Source: Microbacterium sp. cf046 (lineage in GTDB: Bacteria > Actinomycetota > Actinomycetes > Actinomycetales > Microbacteriaceae). Taken from it: a DNA stretch of 64,000 nucleotides. The notes beneath the pieces are model-generated. The model was not told the DNA's origin and made no database searches. It saw only the letters and a program-made list of their open reading frames with translations. The DNA lies in the NCBI RefSeq assembly GCF_900114345.1, contig NZ_FOZJ01000001.1:1-64000 (forward strand). The letters run 5' to 3'. Positions 52,151-60,621 of this stretch are shown piece after piece; position 1 is the first letter of the stretch, and every line of letters begins with the position of its first letter. A program made the translations under genes and the position numbers.

Positions 52151-52855
52151 TCATGCGGCGAGCGCCGCGCTGCCTGCCTTGTCGATGTGGAACGTGTCGG
52201 CGAATCGCTCCAGGAGCGTCGCCTCGCCCGCGAGCACGTGGACGACTCCGGCGTCGATCGCCTCCGCGGGGGTGAGCTCGCCCGAGATCACCAGACGGAT
52301 GCCGGGGCCCGCGGCGAAGACCACCTCGGGTTCGCCGTCCGGCAACCGCCCACCTACCGGCGGCGCAGCAGGGGCGATCTGCGCGATCTGCAGCGCATCG
52401 CCTTCGACCCGCACCCGGAGTGCAACGTCGCCGACGTGCACTTCGTAATCGGCGGCGGGCAGCGATGACGCGGCATCCGGTCGGAACGCCGTCCGCAGTG
52501 CCATCGTGAGCGAGTCGGCCGTCACGATGTCGTCGGGTCCGGGTTCGCCCATCTGCTGGAAGCCCCACCGCCCGAGCGCGAGCACGATCGGCTCGAGTGC
52601 GCGACCGTACTCGGTGAGCTCATATACGAGCCCGGTGCGATAGAGCGGTGCGCGACGCACGACGCCGCCCTCCTGCAGCTCCTTGAGCCGCGCGGAGAGG
52701 ATGTTGGTGGGGATCCTGGGCAATCCCACCTTGAGATCGGTGTACCGGCGCGGGCCGACCATCAGATCTCGCAGGATGAGCAATGCCCACCGCTCGCCGA
52801 TCAGCTCGACGGCGGTCGTGATTCCGCAGTACTGCCCGTAGCTGCGTGCGGCCAC
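52151..52855 (-). CDS. HxlR-family regulator with C-terminal SCP2-like part
   Basis: A 234-residue regulator. Residues 1-100 are an HxlR winged helix (GQYCGITTAVELIGERWALLILRDLMVGPRRYTDLKVGLPRIPTNILSARLKEL, with Cys10 typical of redox- or electrophile-sensing members). The last 120 residues resemble an SCP2-like hydrophobic-ligand domain (VHVGDVALRVRVEGDAL, LVISGELTPAEAIDAG). GTG 52855 begins 3 nt before... that is, just after the stop of the VOC gene, so the two are coupled. It probably controls this operon through the ACAAGC repeat upstream. Confidence 0.87.
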   Translation of the reverse strand: MAARSYGQYCGITTAVELIGERWALLILRDLMVGPRRYTDLKVGLPRIPTNILSARLKELQEGGVVRRAPLYRTGLVYELTEYGRALEPIVLALGRWGFQQMGEPGPDDIVTADSLTMALRTAFRPDAASSLPAADYEVHVGDVALRVRVEGDALQIAQIAPAAPPVGGRLPDGEPEVVFAAGPGIRLVISGELTPAEAIDAGVVHVLAGEATLLERFADTFHIDKAGSAALAA

Positions 52856-52858
52856 GTG

Positions 52859-53296
52859 CTAGGCCTGGGCGTGCTCGGCCATGTAGGCCTCGGGTCCCTG
52901 CTCGGCGGCCTTCGGGTCCATGTAGAGGAATCCGAGGATGTTGCCGTCCGGGTCTTCCAGGTCACGGCTGTACATGAAGCCGTAGTCCTGTGCCGGCTTG
53001 GGCTCGCTGCCACCGTTGGCCAGACCCGCGGCCATGATCGCGTCGACCTCGTCACGGGAATCGCGGCTGAGTCCGATGCTCGTCTGAGCCTGGGTCTTCG
53101 TGTCGATGATCTGCTTGTCGGTGAACGTTGCGAAGTACTCCTTGGTGAGCACCATGAAGAACACGTTCTCGTCCCACACGATGCAGGCCGCGTTCTCATC
53201 GGTGAACAGCGGATTGATGCCGGCGCCGAGCGCCGTGTAGAACGCCTTCGACCGCTCCAGGTCGGTGGTGGGCACGTTCACGAAGATGCTGGTCAT
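52859..53296 (-). CDS. VOC-family (glyoxalase-fold) protein
   Basis: A 145-residue vicinal-oxygen-chelate protein (SIFVNVPTTDLERSKAFYTALGAGINPLFTDENAACIVWDENVFFMVL, ending FMYSRDLEDPDGNILGFLYMDP). Members of this group act in resistance or as glyoxalase-like enzymes; the metal ligands here are incomplete, so a binding role is possible. GAAGGAGAC supports the ATG at 53296. It is the first gene of a three-gene operon with an HxlR regulator. Confidence 0.88.
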   Translation of the reverse strand: MTSIFVNVPTTDLERSKAFYTALGAGINPLFTDENAACIVWDENVFFMVLTKEYFATFTDKQIIDTKTQAQTSIGLSRDSRDEVDAIMAAGLANGGSEPKPAQDYGFMYSRDLEDPDGNILGFLYMDPKAAEQGPEAYMAEHAQA

Positions 53297-53370
53297 GACT
53301 GTCTCCTTCTCGGTCGAAGGCTCACGCGCCGAGGTCCGGTCGATGAGCTCACGTCCGATAGTTGCAAAAA

Positions 53371-53384
53371 ACAAGCTTGCTTGT
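53371..53384. promoter_or_regulatory. ACAAGC-TT-GCTTGT operator-like palindrome
   Basis: Six-bp arms around TT, in an AT-rich patch 75 nt upstream of the VOC gene; a further GCTTG...GCAAG pair (about 53379-53394) overlaps it. Likely site of the HxlR regulator encoded in the operon. Confidence 0.6.
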
Positions 53385-53405
53385 CAATAGCAAGTGACCT
53401 CGAGT

Positions 53406-54641
53406 TCAATCGCTGACGCGGACAAGATCGTTGTGCGCGACCAGGTACTGCCGCTGCAGCCAGGCGCCGAAGTTGCGTACCCGCAGGCAGCCGCCGGAGT
53501 CGCCGCAATGGATGACCGGATCGTGCGAGGCGTAGATCGCGAACACATTCAGTTTGCGGGCCAGAGGATCTCCGGAGAGATTCACGGGGAGTCCCGCGAC
53601 CGGGTAGCCGGTCGCGTACTGCACGATGTCGGCGTTGATCAGGCCCGCATCCACCGGGGCAGCCACGATCCGGCCTCCCGACCGATGATCGGGATGGTCT
53701 CCGTCCGCGCCCTCTGCGAACCCGGGCAATGACGCGAACACCCGGGCAGCGAGGTAGCCGTTCACGAGCTCCACGACCGTGTTGTGCAGCTGGTCGAGCG
53801 TGACCTCCTGACCGGTGTCGACCGTGTGGATCACCGGCTCCTCACCCGTGACGAGTTGAGGCAGGCTCTCGTACCCGGTGCGCGGATACCCGCCGCCGTT
53901 CAGGCCGCCGTCGGGCAGGCGCAGGAACAGGAGGGAAATCCGGTCGTCGCCTTCGGGGCGGGTGAGCGTCACGGTGAGGCCGCTGCGCAGGAGCACCGAT
54001 CGGTCGACCCAGTTGCTCGATTCACCGCGGAGCGCGTCATACGCCGCGCGGATGCCGACCTCGCGGTTGGAGGCGTAGACCGAGTCCCCCTCCCCCGCGT
54101 CCGAGATCGTGAAGTAGAACGTGCGCAGGCACTGCCCGCTGTCGAACGCGTCCTGCAGCGCAGGATTGGCGAAGATGAGGTCGTCGTCGTAGTGCGCCCA
54201 GAACGAGACCACCGTCCCACCGGGGCACGCAGGCTCGATCAGCTGCAGCGGCGATGCGAACACCGTCCCGTCCGGATCCGTGCGGGCGGCGTCACGCGCC
54301 ACGACAGCCGGAATCTCACCGCACTGCGCCGTGGACGCGAAGAACATCATCGCATCGGCCGCCCACTGCGACAGATCCCGAAGCGGCAATCCCGGTGCGG
54401 CTGCGGGGTCCACGGTCGTCAGTCCCCCGCACGTCCCGGCGACGGAGATGATTTCGTCCGAGGTGAGATCGTTGCGCGACGGGGTTTCAGTGCCGTCGGG
54501 CGTCGGGGCGGGCGTGGCGGTGCCCGGAGGGCTGGATGTCGATGCGCCCGGAGTCTCAGGACCGGCGCACCCGCCGAGGGTCAGCGCGAGCGCGACGACG
54601 GAAGCGCACAGCATCCCCCTTGCGAGACCTCTTCGACGCAC
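53406..54641 (-). CDS. Lipoprotein with PIG-L (LmbE-like) deacetylase domain
   Basis: A 411-residue exported lipoprotein. Signal peptide RRRGLARGMLCASVVALALTLGGC with lipobox LGGC, then a Pro/Ser/Thr linker to about residue 55. The PIG-L/LmbE zinc motif appears as FWAHYDDDLIFANP (the usual A-H-P-D-D with Tyr for Pro) and a later GDHPDHRSGGR. The family removes N-acetyl groups from GlcNAc-containing molecules such as mycothiol precursors or GPI-like lipids. Surface location suggests action on a secreted or cell-wall glycan. GTG 54641 follows a G-rich binding site. Confidence 0.85.
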   Translation of the reverse strand: MRRRGLARGMLCASVVALALTLGGCAGPETPGASTSSPPGTATPAPTPDGTETPSRNDLTSDEIISVAGTCGGLTTVDPAAAPGLPLRDLSQWAADAMMFFASTAQCGEIPAVVARDAARTDPDGTVFASPLQLIEPACPGGTVVSFWAHYDDDLIFANPALQDAFDSGQCLRTFYFTISDAGEGDSVYASNREVGIRAAYDALRGESSNWVDRSVLLRSGLTVTLTRPEGDDRISLLFLRLPDGGLNGGGYPRTGYESLPQLVTGEEPVIHTVDTGQEVTLDQLHNTVVELVNGYLAARVFASLPGFAEGADGDHPDHRSGGRIVAAPVDAGLINADIVQYATGYPVAGLPVNLSGDPLARKLNVFAIYASHDPVIHCGDSGGCLRVRNFGAWLQRQYLVAHNDLVRVSD

Positions 54642-54742
54642 GACGTCCCCCCAGACGCAGGACCATCCCCGAAGGACACTATCAAGATCGCGACCGCGCA
54701 CGGCTCCGTCACGCGGGGGATGCCGTCGCCCGCCCTCCGCCG

Positions 54743-54748
54743 TAGCGT
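54743..54748 (+). promoter_or_regulatory. Leaderless -10 box (TAGCGT) of the histidine kinase gene
   Basis: Six bases before the GTG at 54755. Confidence 0.65.
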
Positions 54749-54754
54749 GGAGCC

Positions 54755-56029
54755 GTGACCTCCGCCGATCTGCTCCTGACCCGGCCTTCACCCACCCCGC
54801 GCGAGCTGCGGGGTGACCTCTACCTCGCGGCCGTGATCCTCGTGGGCGCGATCCTGAGCGCCGCCCTCAGCGCGATCTCGGGCATCTACGGCGACGAGCA
54901 GGCGCCGTTCGCGCTCGCGCTCGTGTACGCCGTTGCGCTGGCCGTGCCCCTCGCCGTGCGCCGACGCTGGCCGGCCACGGTCGCGGTGATCGTCTCTGTC
55001 GCGTACTTCGCCGCCGTCACACTGCGCATCCCGGAGGTGTACGTCGGCAACATCGCGATGTTCATCGCGCTGTACACCGTCGGTGCGTGGTCGGCCGACC
55101 GGCGACGAGCACTGATCGTCCGGGTCGCGATCATCGTCGGCATGTTCGCCTGGCTCATCGTGGTCATGTACCGCGACGCCATCACGCACGCCGATGACGC
55201 CGACGTCATGGCCGGTGCGTTCTCGCCGTTCGTCGCGCAGGTGCTGCTCGGCATCCTCGTGAACGCGCTGTACTTCGGCGGGGCCTACTACTTCGGCGAG
55301 CGCGCCTGGAGTTCGGCTGTCCAGCGCGCAACCCTCGAGCAGCGCACCGCCGAACTCGAGCGGGAACGGGAGGTCACCGCTGCGCAGGCGGTCGCCCTCG
55401 ATCGGGTGAGGATCGCGCGGGAGCTGCACGACGTGGTCGCCCATCACGTGTCCGTCATGGGCGTCCAGGCAGGAGCCGCCCGCGTCGTCCTGGACAGCGA
55501 CCCGGAGGCGTCCCGGCGCATGCTCGCGGGCATCGAGATGTCTGCCCGCGAGGCGATCGACGAGCTGCACCGGCTGCTCGACACGCTGCGCACTCCGGGC
55601 GCCGGCGACGACGCGCCCGCCTCGACGATCGGCCTCGATTCCCTGCCGGCGCTGGCAGCCGCCTCCGATGCCGCCGGGCTGCCCACCACGTTCACTGTCG
55701 TGGGTGCGCCCGTCGCCGTTCCGCAGGTGACCCAGGTGAACCTGTACCGCATCGCTCAGGAGGCCCTGACGAACGCGCGCCGTCATGGCGGAACGGGGGC
55801 GAACGCCGAAGTCCGGCTGCGGTACACCGATGACCGTCTGGTCGAGCTCGAGGTCGTGAACTCCGGTCGCCCCGTGCGGGAGCCGCGTCCGGGGCTCGGG
55901 CAGCTCGGAATGCGGGAGCGCGCCGCGGCGTCGGGCGGCGCGATCGAGATCGGGGCGCGCGACCGGGGCGGATTCCGCGTGCGCGTGGCAGTGCCGCTGG
56001 ATGCCGTCGCACTGGGTACCGCCCGATGA
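54755..56029 (+). CDS. Sensor histidine kinase, NarL/DesK type
   Basis: A 424-residue membrane sensor kinase. Residues 1-190 contain about five or six helices (LAAVILVGAILSAALSAISG, FALALVYAVALAVPLAV, VRVAIIVGMFAWLIVVMY, VLLGILVNALYFGGAYYFG). A coiled linker follows, then the HisKA_3 phosphoacceptor RIARELHDVVAHHVSVMGVQAGAAR (His about 225). The ATPase has the N box VNLYRIAQEALTNARRHG and a G box GLGQLGMRERAAASGG. No large outer sensor loop is present, so the signal is probably sensed in the membrane. Overlap with the regulator gene: ATGA. Confidence 0.93.
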   Translation: MTSADLLLTRPSPTPRELRGDLYLAAVILVGAILSAALSAISGIYGDEQAPFALALVYAVALAVPLAVRRRWPATVAVIVSVAYFAAVTLRIPEVYVGNIAMFIALYTVGAWSADRRRALIVRVAIIVGMFAWLIVVMYRDAITHADDADVMAGAFSPFVAQVLLGILVNALYFGGAYYFGERAWSSAVQRATLEQRTAELEREREVTAAQAVALDRVRIARELHDVVAHHVSVMGVQAGAARVVLDSDPEASRRMLAGIEMSAREAIDELHRLLDTLRTPGAGDDAPASTIGLDSLPALAAASDAAGLPTTFTVVGAPVAVPQVTQVNLYRIAQEALTNARRHGGTGANAEVRLRYTDDRLVELEVVNSGRPVREPRPGLGQLGMRERAAASGGAIEIGARDRGGFRVRVAVPLDAVALGTAR

Positions 56030-56688
56030 TCCGCGTCCTCCTGGTCGACGATCACGCGGTGATGCGCGCCGGCTTCCGCACGATCCTGGAGGCCACCGGA
56101 GATGTCAGCGTGGTCGGCGAGGCCGCGAACGGCTCCGAGGCGGTGGCTGCGGCATCCGCTCTGCACCCCGACGTGATCTGCATGGACGTCCAGATGCCCG
56201 GCATGGATGGACTCGAGGCGACTCGGCTGATCGTGGCCGATCCCGGCGTCGATGCCGCCGTGATCGTGGTGACGACCTTCGACCGGGACGATTACCTGTT
56301 CGCGGCGCTGGATGCCGGTGCAAGCGGGTTCCTGCTCAAGAATGCCGGTGCCGACGAGCTCATCGCGGCCGTCCGCGTGGTCGCGGGCGGCGATGCGCTG
56401 CTCGCCCCCGAGGTGACCAGGCGCGTGATCGAGCGCTACGCCGCGGCAACCGTGCCGGTGACAGCTCCACTCGCGGTCGCCTCGTGGTCTCCCGCGGACT
56501 CCCTCACCGACCGCGAGACGGAAGTCCTCCGGCTCGTCGCGCAAGCCCGCAGCAACGCCGAGATCGCCCGAGAGCTGTACATCGGCGAGGCGACCGTGAA
56601 GACGCACGTCTCGAACCTGCTGCAGAAGCTCGGCGCGCGCGACCGCGTGCACGCCGCCGTACTCGCCCATCAGCACGGACTCGTCTGA
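56026..56688 (+). CDS. Response regulator, NarL/LuxR type
   Basis: A 220-residue regulator. The receiver domain has acidic LLVDDHAVMRAGF, phosphoacceptor Asp54 (ICMDVQMPGMDGLEATR), Thr in VVTTFDRDDYLFAAL and Lys in GFLLKNA. The LuxR-type helix-turn-helix is SLTDRETEVLRLVAQARSN...TVKTHVSNLLQKLGARDRVHAA. It is phosphorylated by the overlapping kinase. The ABC-2 exporter genes directly downstream are the obvious targets. Confidence 0.95.
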   Translation: MIRVLLVDDHAVMRAGFRTILEATGDVSVVGEAANGSEAVAAASALHPDVICMDVQMPGMDGLEATRLIVADPGVDAAVIVVTTFDRDDYLFAALDAGASGFLLKNAGADELIAAVRVVAGGDALLAPEVTRRVIERYAAATVPVTAPLAVASWSPADSLTDRETEVLRLVAQARSNAEIARELYIGEATVKTHVSNLLQKLGARDRVHAAVLAHQHGLV

Positions 56689-56753
56689 GAGTTCCGCGAC
56701 GGCGACGGCCCGATCTCCCCCGCGCGGAGGATACGGCGGACCCGTCACATCCG

Positions 56754-56759
56754 TAGCGT
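56754..56759 (+). promoter_or_regulatory. Leaderless -10 box (TAGCGT) of the exporter ATPase gene
   Basis: Seven bases before the ATG at 56767; it overlaps the alternative GTG at 56758, arguing against that start. Confidence 0.6.
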
Positions 56760-56766
56760 GGGTCTC

Positions 56767-57651
56767 ATGCTTCAACTGCGAAATCTCGACAAGAGCTACG
56801 CCACCCATCAGGTGCTCAGGGATGTCTCGTTCGACGTGCTCCCCGGACGCCTGACCGGCTTCGTGGGGGGCAACGGCGCCGGCAAGACGACGACGATGCG
56901 CATCGTGCTCGGTGTGCTGGCGGCGGATGCGGGGACCGTCACCCTCGACGGCGGCACGGTCGGCTCCGACGACCGCCGTCGCTTCGGGTACATGCCCGAA
57001 GAGCGCGGTCTGTATCCGAAGATGAAGGTGCTCGAGCAGATCGTGTACCTCGCGCGCCTGCACGGCTACTCTCGGGCGAGCGCGACCGACGCCGCCACCG
57101 CTCTGCTGGAGCGGCTCGGACTCGGCGAGCGCCTGAACGACAACGTCGAGACCCTCTCGCTCGGCAACCAGCAGCGCGCGCAGATCGCCGCCGCGCTCGT
57201 GCACGATCCCGATGTGCTGATCCTGGACGAGCCGTTCTCGGGGCTCGACCCGATCGCCGTGGATGCCGTCGCCGGGGTGCTGCAGGAGCGCGCCGCGGCG
57301 GGCACCGCTGTGCTGTTCTCGTCGCATCAGCTCGATCTGGTCGAGCGGCTCTGCGACGACCTGGTGATCATCGCGGCGGGTCAGATCCGCGCCGCCGGCG
57401 ATCGCGAAGCCCTGCGGGCGCAGCACTCCACGAACCGCTACGAGCTGGTCTCGGCGGGTGACGCCGGCTGGCTGCGCGACGAGCCGGGCGTCCGCATCGT
57501 CGACTTCGAGGGGGCCTATGCCGTGTTCGACGTCGACTCCGACCAGACCGCACAGCGCATCCTGCGAGACGCCGTCGCGCGCGGCGATGTCGGCAGCTTC
57601 GCTCCGCAGCATCCCACCCTCGCCCAGATCTTCCGGGAGGTCGTCCGATGA
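56767..57651 (+). CDS. ABC exporter ATPase, NatA-like
   Basis: A 294-residue ATPase. Walker A GGNGAGKTT, Q-loop region GYMPEERGLYPKMKV, signature LSLGNQQRAQIAAAL (a variant with N for G in LSGGQ, common in NatA-type), Walker B VLILDEPFSGLDP and H-loop LFSSHQL. It powers the ABC-2 permease of the next gene (overlap at 57648-57651). Such pairs export sodium, drugs or peptides. The two-component system upstream probably controls it. Confidence 0.93.
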   Translation: MLQLRNLDKSYATHQVLRDVSFDVLPGRLTGFVGGNGAGKTTTMRIVLGVLAADAGTVTLDGGTVGSDDRRRFGYMPEERGLYPKMKVLEQIVYLARLHGYSRASATDAATALLERLGLGERLNDNVETLSLGNQQRAQIAAALVHDPDVLILDEPFSGLDPIAVDAVAGVLQERAAAGTAVLFSSHQLDLVERLCDDLVIIAAGQIRAAGDREALRAQHSTNRYELVSAGDAGWLRDEPGVRIVDFEGAYAVFDVDSDQTAQRILRDAVARGDVGSFAPQHPTLAQIFREVVR

Positions 57652-58790
57652 GCGTCGGTACCAGCCCGCGCACCGCCTCCGCCGCGGACGCCCGCCCGCC
57701 GCGGCCCGCCGCGCCGAGCGAGGCCGCGGCGGTGTGGCTCGTCGCGGAGCGGGAGATCGCATCGAAGCTGCGCAGCAAGGCGTTCCTGATCTCGACGGCG
57801 GTGCTGTTCATCCTCGCCCTCGCAGGCATCGTGATCGGCGGCTTCGTCGCGCAGAACCAGACCGGCACGCCGGTGGCCGTCACCGTGGACGCGGTGTCCC
57901 TCGTTCCGGCCGACGATGGGCTCAAGATCACCGAGGTTCCGGATCGAGCGGCGGCCGAGAAGCTCGTGACCGAGGGCACCGTCGACGCCGCGATCGTCGG
58001 CGATCCGTCGGCTGAACCGTTCGGCTTCACGATCGTCGCGGACTCGTCGGCGCCGACCTCGCTCATGCTGCAGTTCGCGCAGGTGCCGACCGTCGAGCTG
58101 CTGAACCCCGAGCCGACCGACGAGGCGCTGCGCTATCTGGTCGCGATCGGCTTCGGAATCGTGTTCCTCACGGCCGCGAGCCTGTTCGGGTCGACGATCG
58201 CGCAGAGCGTCGTGGAGGAGAAGCAGACCCGCGTCGTGGAGATCCTGATCTCCGCGATCCGCGCGCGAACCCTCCTGGCCGGCAAGGTGATCGGCAACAC
58301 CGTCCTGGCGATGGCGCAGATCCTCGTGCTCGCTGCGATCGCGATCGTGGGTCTCACGATCATCGGGCAGAGCGGGCTGCTGGGAGCACTCGGCGCTCCG
58401 ATCCTCTGGTTCGCGGTGTTCTTCCTCTTCGGGTTCGTGCTGCTGGCCGCGCTGTTCGCGGCGGCCGCCGCGATGGTCTCGCGACAGGAGGACATCGGAT
58501 CGACGACGTTCCCGCTGACCATCCTGATCATGGCGCCGTACTTCCTGGTGATCTTCTTCAACGACAACCCCGTCGTGCTGACGATCATGTCGTACGTGCC
58601 GTTCTCGGCGCCGGTCGGGATGCCGATGCGGCTCTTCCTCGGCGAGGCGCAGTGGTGGGAGCCGCTGATCTCGCTCGCCATCCTGATCGCCACCTGCGTC
58701 GGGGCGATCCTGGTCGGCGCGAAGATCTACCAGAATTCGCTGCTGCGTATGGGCGCCCGCGTCAAGCTCGGCGAGGCACTGCGCGGGTAG
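57648..58790 (+). CDS. ABC-2 exporter permease, NatB-like
   Basis: A 380-residue ABC-2 type permease. A 20-30-residue Pro/Ala-rich N-terminus precedes helix 1 (AFLISTAVLFILALAGIVIGGFVAQ). A large outer domain of about 130 residues and five helices follow (IGFGIVFLTAASLFGSTIAQSVVEEKQTRVVEIL is typical of NatB). AMAQILVLAAIAIVGLTII and FLFGFVLLAALFAAAAAMVSRQED are later helices. It forms the exporter with the ATPase upstream. Confidence 0.92.
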   Translation: MSVGTSPRTASAADARPPRPAAPSEAAAVWLVAEREIASKLRSKAFLISTAVLFILALAGIVIGGFVAQNQTGTPVAVTVDAVSLVPADDGLKITEVPDRAAAEKLVTEGTVDAAIVGDPSAEPFGFTIVADSSAPTSLMLQFAQVPTVELLNPEPTDEALRYLVAIGFGIVFLTAASLFGSTIAQSVVEEKQTRVVEILISAIRARTLLAGKVIGNTVLAMAQILVLAAIAIVGLTIIGQSGLLGALGAPILWFAVFFLFGFVLLAALFAAAAAMVSRQEDIGSTTFPLTILIMAPYFLVIFFNDNPVVLTIMSYVPFSAPVGMPMRLFLGEAQWWEPLISLAILIATCVGAILVGAKIYQNSLLRMGARVKLGEALRG

Positions 58791-58911
58791 GGGCCCGGAC
58801 ACCGTGTCTCCGTGTTGCGGTGGGCTCGGCGGAATTTATTCACACGCATACGGTTGAAGATGATGGGCCAACGGCGACCCTTCTCATCCGAATCCAAGAA
58901 GCGAGGTCGCC

Positions 58912-59496
58912 ATGACCATTCCCCTCCTCAACCGCACCGCTGAGACCGACGCCCCGGTGCTCGACGTGCTCGCCGACCGCTGGAGCCCCCGGGCCTACGC
59001 GTCCGACGACGCGATCGACGAGTCGCAGCTGGCCAGCGCGCTCGAAGCCGCCCGCTGGGCGCCGTCGGCCAACAACATCCAGCCCTGGCGGTTCATCGTG
59101 GCCCACCGCGGCACCGAGGCCCACGACCGCGTCCACGAGGCGCTGCTCGGCTTCAACAAGGTGTGGGCCGGCGATGCGGCCGTGCTGATCGTGGCAGTCG
59201 CGGAGACGGCGGACGCCGAAGGGAAGCCCCTCCCCTTCGCCGCGTACGACCTCGGCCAGTCGGTCGCCCACCTGTCGGTGCAGGCACACCACGACGGCCT
59301 CCACGTGCACCAGATGGGCGGCTTCGACCGCGATGGAGTGCGCGCGGCGTTCGGCCTGGACGACCGCTTCGAGCCGCTGACGGTCATCGCCCTCGGCCCG
59401 ATCGGCGACCCGTCCGCTCTGCCCGAGGCGCTTCAGGAGCGCGAAGCGGCACCTCGGGTTCGGCGGCCTCTCGCCGATTCGCTCATCGCGGTCTGA
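58912..59496 (+). CDS. Nitroreductase-family flavoprotein
   Basis: A 194-residue FMN-dependent nitroreductase-fold protein (LADRWSPRAYASDDAIDESQLASALEAARWAPSANNIQPWRFIVAHRG is the FMN-binding opening; the Arg of SPRAY and Ser-Asn-Asn-Gln block contact FMN). HHDGLHVHQMGGFD lies at the dimer site. It reduces nitro groups or quinones; the substrate is unknown. GAAGCGAGG precedes the ATG. Confidence 0.9.
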   Translation: MTIPLLNRTAETDAPVLDVLADRWSPRAYASDDAIDESQLASALEAARWAPSANNIQPWRFIVAHRGTEAHDRVHEALLGFNKVWAGDAAVLIVAVAETADAEGKPLPFAAYDLGQSVAHLSVQAHHDGLHVHQMGGFDRDGVRAAFGLDDRFEPLTVIALGPIGDPSALPEALQEREAAPRVRRPLADSLIAV

Positions 59497-59530
59497 CACC
59501 GCGATCCGGCCGGATGCCGGGCGACAGGCG

Positions 59531-59908
59531 TCAGGACGTCTTGAGCACAGACAGCACGTTGCCGGCGGGGTCGCGGAACCATGCGATGTCGGGGCCGTAG
59601 CCCCGGGAGATGCCCTTCTCGTCCCCGCCGTACTCGCCGTCGTAGATCTTCGTGACGACGCCGCGCGCGTTCAGCTCGTCGACCGCAGCCTCGACGTCGT
59701 CGACGGGGAAGTTCAGGATCGTGAAGCCCGCCGGCTCATGATCGGGCTTGGGATACGCGATCACGTGGCCGCCCGAGCCCAGCGTGATGTCGAGGATGCC
59801 CATCTCGTTCAGCTCCACCGACAGGCCGAGGGTGTCGGCGTAGAAGGTGCGGGCGGCATCGATGTCGTCCACGGCGAAGCCGCTGAACGCGGGTGAGTTC
59901 TCCAACAT
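59531..59908 (-). CDS. VOC-family (glyoxalase-fold) protein
   Basis: A 125-residue VOC protein (FAVDDIDAARTFYADTLGLSVELNEMGILDITLGSGGHVIAYPK, and C-terminal GPDIAWFRDPAGNVLSVLK). The order of beta-alpha-beta-beta-beta modules is complete. The enzymatic role is unknown. It is in tandem with the RraA gene upstream on the same strand. Confidence 0.88.
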   Translation of the reverse strand: MLENSPAFSGFAVDDIDAARTFYADTLGLSVELNEMGILDITLGSGGHVIAYPKPDHEPAGFTILNFPVDDVEAAVDELNARGVVTKIYDGEYGGDEKGISRGYGPDIAWFRDPAGNVLSVLKTS

Positions 59909-59958
59909 GAGTGCTCCTGATCTCGGTCCGGGGTTCGTCTCCCAGCATCCGGCACCGG

Positions 59959-60456
59959 TCAGGCGCTGTCCAGAGCGCGCTCCACGAGCACGCCGTCGGC
60001 ATCCGCCCACACATGCCTGCCGGGCACGAAGCTGACACCCGCGATCACGAGCTCGACATCGGCCTCTCCCGCGCCCAGCTTCGCGCTCTTGCGCGGGTTC
60101 GAACCCAGGGCCTTGATGCCGAGGGGCAGCATCCGGATCGCATCGCGATCGCGGATCGCCCCGTGCACGATCAGACCCGCCCATCCGTTCTCGACGGCGG
60201 ACGCCGCGATCAGGTCGCCCACCAGCGCCGATTCGAGCGAGCCGCCTGCGTCGATCACGAGCACCGCGCCGTCGCCGGGTGTTGCGAGCGTCGCCCTGAC
60301 CAGTGCGTTGTCGAGTGTTCCTTCAACCGCATGGCAGCGGATCGTGCGGATCGGCCCGTCGAGGGCGGTGCGTCCCCCGAGGTCGCGCAGCTGGAGCGAC
60401 AGCGAATCGAGCGCGTCGCCGCGCTCGTCGTACAGGTCGGCGGTGGCGATCGTCAT
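59959..60456 (-). CDS. rraA: RraA-family ribonuclease E regulator/aldolase-like
   Basis: A 165-residue RraA-fold protein (TIATADLYDERGDALDSLSLQLRDLGGRTALDGPIRTIRC, VLVIDAGGSLESALVGDLIAASAVENGWAGLIVHGAIRD, ALGSNPRKSAKLGAGEADVELVIAGVSFVPG). RraA inhibits RNase E in E. coli; actinobacterial homologues also occur as oxaloacetate/4-hydroxy-4-methyl-2-oxoglutarate aldolase-like enzymes, with Asp and Arg in the metal site. ATG 60456 follows a leaderless TAGCGT box (60464-60469 minus) by 7 nt. Confidence 0.9.
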   Translation of the reverse strand: MTIATADLYDERGDALDSLSLQLRDLGGRTALDGPIRTIRCHAVEGTLDNALVRATLATPGDGAVLVIDAGGSLESALVGDLIAASAVENGWAGLIVHGAIRDRDAIRMLPLGIKALGSNPRKSAKLGAGEADVELVIAGVSFVPGRHVWADADGVLVERALDSA

Positions 60457-60463
60457 GCGCCCC

Positions 60464-60469
60464 ACGCTA
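60464..60469 (-). promoter_or_regulatory. Leaderless -10 box (TAGCGT) of rraA
   Basis: ACGCTA on the plus strand, seven bases before the start codon at 60456. Confidence 0.6.
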
Positions 60470-60532
60470 CGACCGAGCCATGGCTACATGGTGGCCAGGA
60501 TCCGCCGCAAGAACCCCCGAACTTCTGCAACC

Positions 60533-60620
60533 CTCACGAACCCACACTCTCCGCGCGAGCCCATGCGCTCCCAGGCCCCTGAACGTGAGGGTTCGCGGCG
60601 AGCGTGTGGGTTCGGGTGAG
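60533..60620. repeat. GAACCCA-type intergenic palindrome, copy 2
   Basis: Left arm CTCACGAACCCACACTCTCC...GCGAGCCCATGC (60533-60566) faces right arm CGTGAGGGTTCGCGG...GTGTGGGTTCGGGTGAG (60584-60620). Paired GAACCCA-like units give the same layout as the copy at 42706-42785. It lies 2 nt after the stop of the ArsR-type regulator gene. Confidence 0.72.
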
Positions 60621-60621
60621 A

